Shown here: piece after piece, positions 18,918 to 30,919 of the stretch
Layout of the letters: every line of letters starts with the position of its first letter
Position numbering within the stretch: the stretch's first letter is position 1
Source of the DNA: Staphylococcus xylosus NJ
GTDB taxonomy: Bacteria; Bacillota; Bacilli; Staphylococcales; Staphylococcaceae
Length of the DNA: 64,000 bases
Assembly: GCF_000338275.1 (NCBI RefSeq)
Contig: NZ_ANMR01000043.1
Coordinates: 372,001-436,000 of the forward strand
Reading direction: 5' to 3'
Made by a program: the position numbers and the translations under genes
Notes under the pieces: generated by a model
Seen by the model: the letters and a program-made list of their open reading frames with translations, nothing else
Database searches by the model: none
What the model was told of the DNA's origin: nothing

Positions 18918-20120
18918 TTGAAAAGAAGTGTTTTGAAATTTGGAGGTTCTTCAGTAAGTGATTTTACTAAAATAAAAAATATTGCCGAAATGCTTAGATT
19001 AAGAGTTGAACAAGGTGAACAATTAATTGTGGTTGTAAGCGCTATGGGTAAAACAACAGATGAACTAATGGCAAATGTTTCGACTTTAACTAGTAGTCCT
19101 AAAGATCAAGAACTTGCCCTCTTACTTACCACAGGAGAGCAACAAACAGTTTCTTATTTATCGATGGTTTTAAATGATATTGGTATTAACGCCAAAGCCA
19201 TGACTGGCTATCAAGCAGGAATTAAAACCGTTGGACATCATTTGAAGAGTCGTATAGCAGAAATTGATCCTGAGACGTTCGAGCAATCATTTACCGAAAA
19301 TGACATTTTAGTCATAGCAGGTTTTCAAGGTATCAATGATAACTTTGAAGTAACTACATTAGGTCGTGGTGGATCAGATACTACAGCAGTCGCATTAGCA
19401 GCAAGCAATAACACAGCATGCGAAATATATACAGATGTTGATGGTGTTTATGCAACAGATCCAAGACTTTACAAGGACGCTAAACGTTTAGACTATGTCT
19501 CTTATGAAGAAATGATGGAGATGAGTGCTTTAGGCGCAGGTGTGCTTGAAACAAGAAGTGTAGAATTGGCAAACAATTACAGTATTCCACTTTACTTAGG
19601 AAGAACTTTATCAAATGTGAAAGGAACATGGATTATGCCCCAAACTGAAATATTAGAAAGAAAAGCCGTTACAGGCGTTGCGTTAGATACGCATATGATG
19701 CACGTTACTATTAGTTATCCTCTACCCGATAACAAATTATTAACTGCGTTATTCAACCATTTAGAAGATGGTTCCGTTAATGTTGATATGATATCACAAA
19801 TTGTTAATTTAGAAGGATTACAAATGTCGTTCACGATTAAAGATACAGATGTCATACAAATTTCTACGATTTTAGAGTCTTTAAAAGAATCATTTAGTGC
19901 GTTAGACTTTAAGATAAATGAAGATTACGTTAAACTTTCTCTAATTGGTTCTGGCATGAGAGACATGTCGGGCGTAGCTTCAAAAGCATTCAAAACATTG
20001 ATTGAAAATGATATTTCATTTTATCAAACAACAACTTCAGAAATTAGTATTTCATGTGTTATTGATGCTATGAATGGCGAAAGAGCTGTTCAAACCCTTT
20101 ATCAAACCTTTGATATCTGA
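18918..20120 (+). CDS. lysC: Aspartate kinase
   Basis: Phosphorylates L-aspartate in the first step of the lysine, diaminopimelate, threonine and methionine pathway. 400 residues, with the kinase motif KFGGSSV at 7-13, TTLGRGGSDTTA (about 151-162) for nucleotide binding, and two C-terminal ACT regulatory domains (from about 250). The start is TTG 18918, forced by GAGGAGG 8-9 nt upstream and by the family N-terminus. It heads the operon under the lysine riboswitch. Confidence 0.95.
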   Translation: MKRSVLKFGGSSVSDFTKIKNIAEMLRLRVEQGEQLIVVVSAMGKTTDELMANVSTLTSSPKDQELALLLTTGEQQTVSYLSMVLNDIGINAKAMTGYQAGIKTVGHHLKSRIAEIDPETFEQSFTENDILVIAGFQGINDNFEVTTLGRGGSDTTAVALAASNNTACEIYTDVDGVYATDPRLYKDAKRLDYVSYEEMMEMSALGAGVLETRSVELANNYSIPLYLGRTLSNVKGTWIMPQTEILERKAVTGVALDTHMMHVTISYPLPDNKLLTALFNHLEDGSVNVDMISQIVNLEGLQMSFTIKDTDVIQISTILESLKESFSALDFKINEDYVKLSLIGSGMRDMSGVASKAFKTLIENDISFYQTTTSEISISCVIDAMNGERAVQTLYQTFDI

Positions 20121-20170
20121 ATTTTCAAAATTATATTACTATTAAAAAATAACATTGGAGTGTATTGTAT

Positions 20171-22768
<2,598 letters not shown>

Positions 22769-22790
22769 ACCCTAAGGAGCGTATTTAATT

Positions 22791-23510
22791 ATGGTACAAC
22801 ATTTAACGGCAGAAGAAATTATTCAATTTATTAGTGATGCAAAAAAATCCACACCACTAAAAGTCTATGTAAATGGGAAATTTGAAAATGTGAACTTTCC
22901 TGAAAGTTTTAAAGTCTTTGGTTCCGCTGATTCAAAAGTAATCTTTTGTGAAGCTGATGACTGGAAACAATTTTACGAAAGCAACCAATCAAGTATTGAT
23001 CAATTAGAAGTTGAAATGGATCGTCGCAACTCTGCAATTCCGTTGAAAGACTTAACAAACACGAATGCACGAATTGAACCTGGCGCTTTTATTCGCGAAC
23101 AAGCGATTATTGAAGATGGTGCAGTAATCATGATGGGTGCTACAATTAATATTGGAGCTGTAGTTGGTGAAGGTACTATGGTAGATATGAATGCAACGCT
23201 TGGTGGACGTGCTACTACTGGTAAAAATGTTCATGTTGGAGCTGGTGCAGTATTAGCAGGAGTAATAGAGCCGCCAAGCGCCTCACCAGTAGTCATTGAA
23301 GATGATGTGTTAATTGGTGCAAATGCAGTAATTCTTGAAGGTGTTCGTGTTGGTAAAGGTTCTATTGTTGCGGCTGGCGCAATCGTAACACAAGATGTAC
23401 CTGAAGGTTCTGTAGTAGCTGGTACTCCTGCAAAAGTCATTAAACAAACAAGCGAAGTTGAAGATTCAAAACGCGAGATTGTTTCAGCGTTAAGAAAATT
23501 AAATGACTAA
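22791..23510 (+). CDS. dapD: Tetrahydrodipicolinate N-acetyltransferase
   Basis: Acetyl-CoA-dependent acetylation of tetrahydrodipicolinate, so this organism uses the acetylase branch of diaminopimelate synthesis. 239 residues with the left-handed beta-helix of hexapeptide repeats from about 95 to 215 (for example [20 protein letters not shown]). The N-terminal DapH domain matches the family. AAGGAG precedes ATG 22791. A structured intergenic element separates it from the deacetylase gene. Confidence 0.95.
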   Translation: MVQHLTAEEIIQFISDAKKSTPLKVYVNGKFENVNFPESFKVFGSADSKVIFCEADDWKQFYESNQSSIDQLEVEMDRRNSAIPLKDLTNTNARIEPGAFIREQAIIEDGAVIMMGATINIGAVVGEGTMVDMNATLGGRATTGKNVHVGAGAVLAGVIEPPSASPVVIEDDVLIGANAVILEGVRVGKGSIVAAGAIVTQDVPEGSVVAGTPAKVIKQTSEVEDSKREIVSALRKLND

Positions 23511-23578
23511 ATTAAAATAAAAGATATTAATTGCAAATGAAAACATACTGATGAAATTTAATTAAATGTTGAAATAGC

Positions 23579-23688
23579 AAAATGGGAGGTTTAGACGAGA
23601 CTGCGTAAAATTTATTATAATGTCTCAACTTGTTATATGTGATAGTAATTTCATTTATAACAAGGTCGTCTTACCTCCTCATTTTTAT
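23579..23688 (+). other. Structured RNA element inside the lysine operon (three-way-junction-like)
   Basis: The outer arms AAAATGGGAGGTTTAGACGA (23579-23598) and TCGTCTTACCTCCTCATTTT (about 23666-23685) pair with few mismatches. Inside are two hairpins: GAGAC/GTCTC (23597-23626) and ACTTGTTATA/TATAACAAG (23628-23664). A T5 tract closes the 3' side. It may terminate or attenuate the operon between dapD and the deacetylase. Confidence 0.5.
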
Positions 23689-23767
23689 AATATAGAATGA
23701 TACATAATAGACTTGTAAGAACGAAATAGAGTCTAAATATAACTTTAACTAAAAGGATTTGATTTTG

Positions 23768-24925
23768 ATGAATGAGTTAGAATTTGTTACAACACATAGA
23801 CGTTACTTGCATCAACATCCAGAGTTGAGCTTACATGAATATGAAACAACTGAATATATTGCTAACTTTTTAGAAGAATTGGGAGTCGAATATCAAAGAC
23901 CCCTTGAAACAGGGGTTATTGCGTACTTACCTGGTAATGGCGAACACACAATTGCTTATCGAGCAGATATCGATGCGTTGCCAATCTTTGAAGAAAATGA
24001 TATAGATTTTAAAAGTAAAACGGATAATGTAATGCATGCATGTGGGCATGATGGACATACAACGGCGTTAATGCTCTTTGTTAAACGTTGTAAAATCATA
24101 GCTGATCGTGGTGAACTTCCTCAAAATGTTGTCTTTATCTTTCAACCTGCTGAAGAAACAGGTGGCGGCGCCAATCGACTAATTAGAGCTGGTGCATTTA
24201 GTCATTACCCTATTGAAGCTGTGTTTGGTGTCCATGTGATGCCATTTGAAAATGAAGGTCGTGTTGTCATTAGAGATGAAGAAATTACTGCAAGTGCTAC
24301 AGAATATAGATTTTATTTAAATGGTCTATCAAGTCATGTAGCAGATAAAGAGCAAGGATATTCTTGTGGAGAAGCATTGCAACATGTACTGGGTCAAGTT
24401 GGTCAAATTCAACAATATCATTTGAATGGTTTGAAACGAAATATAGTTCATATGGGTCATTTTGAAGCTGGAGAAGCTATTAATACGGTACCTAGTCATG
24501 GATATTTAGAAGGTACTATTCGCACTTATGATGTTAATGATTTAGAAATAATTAAGCAACAAATGGCTAAAATTGCAGAAAGTGTGAAATTATTATTCAA
24601 TGTCGACTGTGAAGTGAAATTTGAAGAAGGTTATCCCCCTACTTATAATGATCCGAATTTGCGTAAACGTGTAGAAACTGGTTTGAGAAATGCGAAATTT
24701 GAAGTGATTGATAAACCTACACCATATTTATTTGGAGAAGATTTTAGTTTTTATAGTCAACTAGCTCCAAGTTATTTTGTTTTTGTAGGTGTACGTGATG
24801 AATCCAAAGGATTTGTTACGGGGTTACATACTTCTCATTTGAATTTTAATGAACATATGCTTATTAGAATTGCTGATTATTATGAACAAATATTAAATTC
24901 TTACAGTGAGGTGCGCGTAAAATGA
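23768..24925 (+). CDS. N-acetyldiaminopimelate deacetylase (M20D peptidase family)
   Basis: 385-residue metal-dependent amidohydrolase of the hippuricase/M20D family. It carries [12 protein letters not shown] (metal ligands, about 93-104) and [10 protein letters not shown]. Its place between dapD and alr/lysA makes removal of the acetyl group in the acetylated diaminopimelate pathway the likely role (named hipO or dapL/ykuR in relatives). The start is ATG 23768, with AAAGGA about 10 nt upstream; an in-frame TTG 3 bp earlier is also possible. It overlaps alr by 4 nt. Confidence 0.9.
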   Translation: MNELEFVTTHRRYLHQHPELSLHEYETTEYIANFLEELGVEYQRPLETGVIAYLPGNGEHTIAYRADIDALPIFEENDIDFKSKTDNVMHACGHDGHTTALMLFVKRCKIIADRGELPQNVVFIFQPAEETGGGANRLIRAGAFSHYPIEAVFGVHVMPFENEGRVVIRDEEITASATEYRFYLNGLSSHVADKEQGYSCGEALQHVLGQVGQIQQYHLNGLKRNIVHMGHFEAGEAINTVPSHGYLEGTIRTYDVNDLEIIKQQMAKIAESVKLLFNVDCEVKFEEGYPPTYNDPNLRKRVETGLRNAKFEVIDKPTPYLFGEDFSFYSQLAPSYFVFVGVRDESKGFVTGLHTSHLNFNEHMLIRIADYYEQILNSYSEVRVK

Positions 24926-25995
24926 CAGCTATTTGGTCTGTGGATACAGCAAAATTTCGAAAAAACGCTGAAAATGTAAAACAAGACAACCAATTGATGG
25001 CAGTCGTTAAAAATAATGCATATCATTATGGATTAGAATTTGCAGTAACACAATTTTTGGCAATAGGTATTAATACATTTAGCACGACTTCATTAAGAGA
25101 AGCTATACGGGTTCGTAAACTAGCTCCAGATGCTACTATTTTTTTAATGAATGCTGTCTATGAATTTGATAAAGTACGTGCTTATAACATACAAATGACT
25201 TTACCTTCCCTATCATTTTATTATGAGAATTTTAATGAACTATATGATATACAAGTACATGTGGAATATGAGAACTTATTACATCGTTCAGGAATGAAGA
25301 CGATAGCTGAAATCAAAGAACTACTTTCACATCATGAGCAAAATCAAAATACAAATAAAATGAATATTGTGGGTTTGTGGACCCATTTTGGTTATGCAGA
25401 TGAATTTGATGTGACTGATTATAAAATTGAACGTGAAGCTTGGTTAGATATTGTAGAAGCATTATTAGCTGAAAACTACCAATTTGATATGATTCATGCT
25501 CAAAATAGTGCAAGTTATTATAGAGAAGAAGGTATATTTCCTAATCATACACATGCACGTGTAGGTATTGCTTTGTACGGATCAAGACCATATAGTACGA
25601 TAGACGAAACAGTCATTCAACAATCATTAACGGTTAAAGGCAATATCATTCAAATAAGAGAAGTAAATCAAGGTGATTACTGTGGTTATAGTTTTGCATT
25701 TGAAGCAACAAAAGATCAGACTAAACTAGCAGTAGTTGATATTGGTTATGGTGATGGCATTCTTAAATCAAGAGCGAAGCATGAAGCAATGATAAACGGT
25801 AAACGTTTCCCTATACGTGCGTTGATGATGAGTCATATGTTTGTAGAAGTCGATGATAGTGTAAATGCACGAGATGAAGTTATATTATATAATAATGATA
25901 TACGTGTTGATGAATATACGTTTAAAGGTGTCGGTGCCAATTCAGAACAACTGAGTGCAATGAATCATGACTCACTAATAAAGGAGTATAGATAA
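24922..25995 (+). CDS. alr: Alanine racemase family protein of the lysine operon
   Basis: PLP-dependent fold-type III enzyme of 357 residues. The PLP lysine is Lys30 in [11 protein letters not shown], compared with AVVKANAYGHG in canonical Alr, and the catalytic tyrosine candidate is in [10 protein letters not shown]. It matches the second alanine racemase (Alr2) that staphylococci carry in this operon. The altered PLP-loop residues leave some doubt that L-alanine is the main substrate. ATGA overlap with the deacetylase, 3-nt gap to lysA. Confidence 0.85.
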   Translation: MTAIWSVDTAKFRKNAENVKQDNQLMAVVKNNAYHYGLEFAVTQFLAIGINTFSTTSLREAIRVRKLAPDATIFLMNAVYEFDKVRAYNIQMTLPSLSFYYENFNELYDIQVHVEYENLLHRSGMKTIAEIKELLSHHEQNQNTNKMNIVGLWTHFGYADEFDVTDYKIEREAWLDIVEALLAENYQFDMIHAQNSASYYREEGIFPNHTHARVGIALYGSRPYSTIDETVIQQSLTVKGNIIQIREVNQGDYCGYSFAFEATKDQTKLAVVDIGYGDGILKSRAKHEAMINGKRFPIRALMMSHMFVEVDDSVNARDEVILYNNDIRVDEYTFKGVGANSEQLSAMNHDSLIKEYR

Positions 25996-25998
25996 ATT

Positions 25999-27264
25999 AT
26001 GGTAGTAGAATATAATGATAGTGGCGAACTTACAATGGGAGGAACAAGTCTTAAAACTATAGCGCAAAGTTTTGGGACGCCTACAATTGTCTATGATGAA
26101 GTACAAATTAGAAATCAAATGAGACGTTTTCATGAAGCCTTTAAAAAAAGTGGATTAAATTATAATGTTTCATATGCATCTAAAGCATTTACTTGTTTAC
26201 AAATGGTTAAATTGGTTCAAGAAGAAAATCTTGAATTAGATGTTGTCTCTGAGGGTGAGCTATACACGGCTTTAGAAGCTGGATTTGACCCACAACATAT
26301 CCACTTTCACGGAAATAATAAGACGAAACATGAAATTCGATATGCTTTAGAAAGCAAAGTTGGCTATATCGTTATAGATTCATTGGAAGAAATTGATCTT
26401 ATTGACCGTTACGCAAATGAAGAAGTGAATGTAGTTATTAGATTAAACCCAGGAGTTGAAGCGCATACGCATGAATTTATTCAAACTGGACAAGAAGATA
26501 GTAAATTCGGTTTATCTATCAAACATGGTTTAGCTATTCAAGGTGTACAGAAAGTTAAAACTTCAAAATATTTAAAACTTAAAGGTGTTCATTTTCATGT
26601 AGGTTCCCAAATTGAAGGTACTGAAGCAATGATTGAGACTACAAAACTTGTAGTTCATTGGTTGAAAGAAAATGATATTGAAGTAGAGCTAATAAATCTT
26701 GGCGGTGGCTTCAGTATTAAATATGTTGAAGGAGATATAAGTTTTCCTATTGAAGAAGGTATTGAGGAAATTGCTACTGCGGTTAAATCGATTGCTGAAG
26801 AAGCTAGTTACCCTATTCCTGAAATCGGTATTGAACCTGGGCGTTCAATTGTAGGTGAAGCTGGTATCACTTTATACGAAGTTGGAACAATTAAAGAAAT
26901 CCCTAATGTTAATAAATACGTTTCTATTGATGGAGGTATGAGTGATCATATTAGAACGTCATTATACGATGCACAATATGAAGCCCTACTTGTTAATAGA
27001 AATGATCCTAAAGATGAAACAGTTACGATTGCAGGAAAATTATGTGAGTCTGGTGACATTATTATCAAAGATGCAAAATTACCTAGCACATTAAAACGTG
27101 GCGATTATTTAGCAGTTTTATCTACAGGTGCTTATCATTATTCAATGGCTTCAAACTATAATCAAATGCAGAAGCCTTCAGTATTCTTCTTGAAAGACGG
27201 TAAAGCTAGAGAAGTTATTAAACGTCAGTCATTACGTCAATTAATCATTAATGATACGAAATAA
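25999..27264 (+). CDS. lysA: Diaminopimelate decarboxylase
   Basis: Converts meso-diaminopimelate to lysine, the final step. 421 residues, with PLP Lys62 in YASKAF, HFHVGSQ, the glycine loop NLGGGFSIKY, EPGRSIV and the active-site CESGD near 350. Last gene of the riboswitch-controlled operon, followed by a terminator. Confidence 0.96.
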   Translation: MVVEYNDSGELTMGGTSLKTIAQSFGTPTIVYDEVQIRNQMRRFHEAFKKSGLNYNVSYASKAFTCLQMVKLVQEENLELDVVSEGELYTALEAGFDPQHIHFHGNNKTKHEIRYALESKVGYIVIDSLEEIDLIDRYANEEVNVVIRLNPGVEAHTHEFIQTGQEDSKFGLSIKHGLAIQGVQKVKTSKYLKLKGVHFHVGSQIEGTEAMIETTKLVVHWLKENDIEVELINLGGGFSIKYVEGDISFPIEEGIEEIATAVKSIAEEASYPIPEIGIEPGRSIVGEAGITLYEVGTIKEIPNVNKYVSIDGGMSDHIRTSLYDAQYEALLVNRNDPKDETVTIAGKLCESGDIIIKDAKLPSTLKRGDYLAVLSTGAYHYSMASNYNQMQKPSVFFLKDGKAREVIKRQSLRQLIINDTK

Positions 27265-27269
27265 ATTAT

Positions 27270-27318
27270 AAAAAAGTGGTTCTACCCTCCCTTTAGGCTG
27301 ATGGAACCACTTTTTATT
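27270..27318 (+). terminator. Terminator of the lysine operon
   Basis: AAAAAGTGGTTC (27271-27282) / GAACCACTTTTT (27304-27315), U-rich tail. Confidence 0.88.
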
Positions 27319-27426
27319 TAGTTTATACTGGTATAAAATAATACAACTTATGTATGCGTTAAGCCAACATAATTAAGCAATATGACAATTCATAGCAAAG
27401 GAGCACAGGCGAGAATGCATGCATTA

Positions 27427-27455
27427 AGACCCCCTAGCTCATCGCAAGGGGGTCT
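27427..27455. other. GC-rich hairpin with a possible 14-codon ORF
   Basis: AGACCCCC / GGGGGTCT pairs perfectly around a 13-nt loop without a U-run. An ATG at 27415 follows AAAGGAG and reads 14 codons (MHALRPPSSSQGGL) ending inside the 3' arm. Function unknown. Confidence 0.35.
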
Positions 27456-27457
27456 AT

Positions 27458-27487
27458 AAAAAAAGAACCTTTAACAAGGTTCTTTAC
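27458..27487 (-). terminator. Terminator of the cold-shock gene
   Basis: AAAGAACCTT / AAGGTTCTTT with a 4-nt loop, followed on the minus strand by a run of U. Confidence 0.85.
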
Positions 27488-27509
27488 ATAGTCAATATTG
27501 CAATCTATA

Positions 27510-27710
27510 TTATAGTTTTACAACGTTTGCAGCTTGAGGACCGCGGTCGCCTTCAACTACTTCAAATTCAACTGATTGACCTTCTTCTAATGATTTGTAA
27601 CCTTCTTGGTTAATTGCTGAGAAGTGTACGAATACGTCGTTTTCTCCTTCAACTTCGATAAAACCAAATCCTTTTTCAGCGTTAAACCATTTTACTGTAC
27701 CTTGTTTCAT
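27510..27710 (-). CDS. cspA: Cold-shock protein CspA
   Basis: 66-residue OB-fold nucleic-acid chaperone that melts RNA structure. RNP1 KGFGFIEV and RNP2 VFVHF are intact. The start ATG 27710 ([10 protein letters not shown]) follows GGAGG; the longer in-frame reading to 27740 adds non-homologous residues and overlaps the ribosome binding site. It has a leader of about 125 nt with a hairpin just upstream of the ribosome binding site, as in cold-regulated csp mRNAs. Confidence 0.96.
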   Translation of the reverse strand: MKQGTVKWFNAEKGFGFIEVEGENDVFVHFSAINQEGYKSLEEGQSVEFEVVEGDRGPQAANVVKL

Positions 27711-27742
27711 AAATGTGAAACCTCCAAGACTAATATTCATTC

Positions 27743-27763
27743 AATATGCGTTATTCGCATATT
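27743..27763 (-). promoter_or_regulatory. Leader hairpin of cspA mRNA
   Basis: AATATGCG / CGCATATT with a 5-nt loop, about 14 nt upstream of the cspA ribosome binding site. Plausible part of a temperature-responsive leader. Confidence 0.5.
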
Positions 27764-27843
27764 ACAAAAAATACAATGAAACAGGATGAATCTGTTAGTA
27801 CAATATTCTTTGCAATATGGAATAAAACAATTGCTTGACTAAT

Positions 27844-27872
27844 ATTATAGGATATTTTCAGTTGAATTGCAA
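27844..27872 (-). promoter_or_regulatory. cspA promoter
   Basis: On the minus strand: TTGCAA, 17-nt spacer, TATAAT. Confidence 0.75.
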
Positions 27873-27892
27873 GGCAAACGTTAATTAATTGT

Positions 27893-28201
27893 TTATTCAA
27901 TTATAGGCAAATTAAAATAAACTTCATTTTCATTTAAAACTATAAAACTATAGAATATTTGTAAATCTTCATCACAATCTTCACAAAATCCTAATTCACA
28001 ATTGTTATAAAACGCATGAATATTGTGCTTTCCAACTAAATAGTTATCGAATGAATTTTTGCTTTTAAAAATTAATGATGTATAAAAATTTAACATTTCA
28101 TCGTAAGTCTCGAAGTCATACTGTTCTACGATATGATCAGTCCAGTCACTAAATAACCACCAGCCTTCATAATCAGCTCGAATTTTTGCAACTGTCCACA
28201 T
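27893..28201 (-). CDS. DUF1033 family protein
   Basis: 102-residue acidic soluble protein (WTVAKIRADYEGWWLFSDW...). The aromatic-rich N-terminus and the FCEDCDEDLQIFYSFIV segment fit the DUF1033 family of Firmicutes, whose function is unknown. The start ATG 28201 follows AAAGGGTGAAG. It shares a short intergenic region with cspA and runs in the same direction, but the cspA promoter lies between them. Confidence 0.8.
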   Translation of the reverse strand: MWTVAKIRADYEGWWLFSDWTDHIVEQYDFETYDEMLNFYTSLIFKSKNSFDNYLVGKHNIHAFYNNCELGFCEDCDEDLQIFYSFIVLNENEVYFNLPIIE

Positions 28202-28561
28202 TGTAAATCTTCACCCTTTCATATATAGCCCAAATTACTTTTTTGGTGTAACTGAATGTGCACCTCGCTATTTAGACCTATAGAACAAAGTGCTTATACC
28301 TATGTATGTATTTTGATCACACATATACTCTAAATTAAATCCCCCATGTTTATAAATAGAAATAAAACAAAACTAAATATAGACGTTCTTATTTTGATTT
28401 AGAGACGTACAATTTTTGTCTATGTGTAATATTTTAACGAGTTAAGATACAAAATCAAGTTATCTGACTCATACTTTTGGCCGATAAACTATCAGTTTAT
28501 AAACTTAAATATTAGTTTTGTAGCGTTAAATTTCGTATAATGTTAATTAAGAGGTGATTTT
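28202..28561. other. Divergent intergenic region upstream of the acylphosphatase gene
   Basis: No gene seen. TATAAT at 28536-28541 is the likely -10 of the rightward operon; the -35 is poor. No clear structure. Confidence 0.4.
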
Positions 28562-28831
28562 ATGAAACGTAAACACATTAAAGTATTTGGGATGGTACAA
28601 GGTGTAGGTTTTCGTTATTATACCCAAAAAATAGCACGAAAGTATCATATTGTTGGTACCGTTGAAAATGTAGATAATTACGTTGATATATATGCTCAAG
28701 GGGATGAGCAATCATTAACACAGTTTATTAATGCAGTTACAGAAGGTGCTTCCCCAGCCTCCCATGTTGAGGACTTTACTACTGAAGAGATAGAAATTGA
28801 GCAATCATTGAAAGATTTTAAAACTATATAA
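28562..28831 (+). CDS. Acylphosphatase
   Basis: 89-residue enzyme that hydrolyses acyl phosphates. The family signature VQGVGFRYYTQ holds the phosphate-binding Arg at about 19, and the catalytic Asn is in GTVENVDNYVDIYAQG at about 37. Start ATG 28562 after AAGAGGTG. It is followed after 13 nt by xpaC, probably in the same operon. Confidence 0.94.
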   Translation: MKRKHIKVFGMVQGVGFRYYTQKIARKYHIVGTVENVDNYVDIYAQGDEQSLTQFINAVTEGASPASHVEDFTTEEIEIEQSLKDFKTI

Positions 28832-28844
28832 AGGAAGATGAAGT

Positions 28845-29468
28845 TTGAGATATAATATTTCTCGTATTTTCGGGACAATTATTGCTTTGCCAGCAGCAGT
28901 TATCGCATGGTTTGTTAGTATATTTGCCTTAGATATTTATTTTATTTTTGATTTGTTGATTTCTATAGCAACATTTATAACGTTTTACTTCCCTACTCAA
29001 CGATTAACTTCTAGAAAATATTTAAATGAAATTGGTCTAACTCGTCGAGATTATCACTTTGTAAACAGTCAATTAAATAATGCACAGGATAAAATCAGAC
29101 GGATATTCAAATCATTTGTAAATGTCAGATCTATTAAAGACTTTAGACAAGTAAATGAAATCTATCGAATATCTCGAGCTATATTTTATGCAGTAAAACA
29201 ACAACCAAGTTCATTTTTTAAAGTCGAAAGTTTCTTCTATTCGCATATTGATAATGCATTAAATTTAATTGAAGCTTATACAAGGTTGTCAAAATCACCT
29301 AAGAAGACTAAAGAAGAAAAACAAAAATTAGAACAAACAAGAATTACTTTGGATGAAGTTAAAAGAACATTGGTAGCTGATTTAAGAAGAATTAATGATG
29401 AGGATTATAGTAAGTTAGATATAGAGATGGAATTAAACAAGATAGAACAAAGTCGGAATAAGAAGTAG
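28845..29468 (+). CDS. xpaC: XpaC-like protein (5-bromo-4-chloroindolyl phosphate hydrolysis family)
   Basis: 207 residues: two N-terminal membrane helices (about 8-27 and 30-48) and then a long charged helical region. This is the XpaC layout, and telA follows immediately, as in other Bacilli. The TTG start at 28845 is supported by AAGGAAG. The biochemical role is unresolved despite the family name. Confidence 0.85.
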   Translation: MRYNISRIFGTIIALPAAVIAWFVSIFALDIYFIFDLLISIATFITFYFPTQRLTSRKYLNEIGLTRRDYHFVNSQLNNAQDKIRRIFKSFVNVRSIKDFRQVNEIYRISRAIFYAVKQQPSSFFKVESFFYSHIDNALNLIEAYTRLSKSPKKTKEEKQKLEQTRITLDEVKRTLVADLRRINDEDYSKLDIEMELNKIEQSRNKK

Positions 29469-29498
29469 CAAATTAAAACAAGAATGGAGAGAGATTTT

Positions 29499-30629
29499 AT
29501 GGCAAGAGAACAAGACTATATAAATTCACATCCATTAGATAAATATATAGAAGAAAATTCTTCAAGTGAATCTGAAGTCGTGAATTCTACCCAGTATACT
29601 CAAAAAGACCAACAAAAGATTAATGAGTTGAGTGAAAAAATAAAACCCATGGACCATGATGGCTTATTGAATTATGGTACGGAAGCTCAATCACATATGT
29701 CACAATTCTCACACCGTATTTTAAATGAAGTTAAAACAACTGATGTTGGACCAGTTGGTGAATCGTTGAATGGACTAATGAGTAAACTGAAATCAGTAAA
29801 CCCTGATGAATTGAATCCAGAAAATCAATCTAAATTAAAGCGTATTTTTAGAAGAACAAAGGCATCTGTAAATGAAATTTTTTCAAAGATGCAATCGGTT
29901 GGTTCACAAATAGATCGCATATCTATCGAGTTAGATAAACATAAAAACAACTTAGTCAAAGATGTAGATATGTTAGATGAATTATACAATATGAATAAAG
30001 ACTATTTTGATGAATTATCATTGTATATTGAAGCAGCCAAAAAGAAACAACATGATCTGCAACAAGAAGATGTGCCTAAATTAAGAGCGCAGGCAAAATC
30101 AACAGGTAATCAGATGGATGTGCAAGCTGCATCGGATATGGAACAATTTATTGATCGATTAGATAAACGTATTTATGATTTACAACTATCTCGACAAATT
30201 GCGATACAAACAGCGCCGCAAATACGAATGATTCAAAATGTTAACCAAGCTTTAGCAGAAAAAATTCAAAGTTCTATTCTCACAAGTATTCCTTTGTGGA
30301 AAAATCAAATGTCAATTGCACTAACTTTAATGAGACAACGAAATGCAGTAACTGCTCAAAAGGCTGTTACCGATACGACAAATGATTTATTATTAAAGAA
30401 CTCTGAACTACTGAAACAAAATGCTCTAGCAACTGCTACTGAAAATGAACGTGGCGTCGTTGATATTGAGACTCTAAAAACAACACAAAATGACATTATT
30501 GAAACAATAGAACAGACACTACAGATTCAAGAACAAGGTCGTAATAAACGTAAACAAGCTGAGTCCGAATTAAATCAACTTGAAACTGAATTACAAAATC
30601 AACTTTTAGATATGAAACAAAACAAATAA
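29499..30629 (+). CDS. telA: TelA-like toxic anion resistance family protein
   Basis: 376-residue helical, coiled-coil-rich soluble protein. It contains the TelA-family segments (SVGSQIDRISIELDKH, MLDELYNMNKDYFDELSLYI, ALTLMRQRNAVTAQKAVTDTT). Relatives are linked to tellurite, antibiotic and bacteriocin tolerance. I chose ATG 29499 because TGGAGAGA lies 6-8 nt before it; ATG 29484 has no ribosome binding site. Partner of xpaC. Confidence 0.88.
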   Translation: MAREQDYINSHPLDKYIEENSSSESEVVNSTQYTQKDQQKINELSEKIKPMDHDGLLNYGTEAQSHMSQFSHRILNEVKTTDVGPVGESLNGLMSKLKSVNPDELNPENQSKLKRIFRRTKASVNEIFSKMQSVGSQIDRISIELDKHKNNLVKDVDMLDELYNMNKDYFDELSLYIEAAKKKQHDLQQEDVPKLRAQAKSTGNQMDVQAASDMEQFIDRLDKRIYDLQLSRQIAIQTAPQIRMIQNVNQALAEKIQSSILTSIPLWKNQMSIALTLMRQRNAVTAQKAVTDTTNDLLLKNSELLKQNALATATENERGVVDIETLKTTQNDIIETIEQTLQIQEQGRNKRKQAESELNQLETELQNQLLDMKQNK

Positions 30630-30669
30630 ATTTTTGCGTTTAATTAAATATTTGTTATAAAAAATGACT

Positions 30670-30699
30670 CCGGGATATAAATAGATGTCCCGGTTTTTT
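30670..30699 (+). terminator. Terminator after telA
   Basis: CCGGGAT / GTCCCGG stem followed by six T. Confidence 0.8.
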
Positions 30700-30785
30700 A
30701 TGGAAAGTACATAAACTAGTAAAAATCTTGTTATAAGGTTATTTTCACTTATTGTCTTTCTATACCAAAAACTAATTTGTTATAA

Positions 30786-30826
30786 AAAAAGAGCGTATCC
30801 ATTTTCATATATGGATACGCTCTTTT
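30786..30826. terminator. Bidirectional terminator between telA and the BCCT transporter gene
   Basis: AAAAGAGCGTATCCAT / ATGGATACGCTCTTTT around a 7-nt AT-rich loop. Confidence 0.85.
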
Positions 30827-30919
30827 GAATTTAATATAAGATTACTTTTAACTCGATTTTATTTTAGCACTAAACTTAAACACTTATAGTATATGTTCTG
30901 GCATTGCTATGCTAAAAGT

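Noticed and set aside
27319..27487. Type I toxin-antitoxin locus (Fst/SprA-like)
   Set aside because: No hydrophobic toxin peptide of the Fst type is encoded on either strand; only a 14-codon polar ORF and a hairpin are present.
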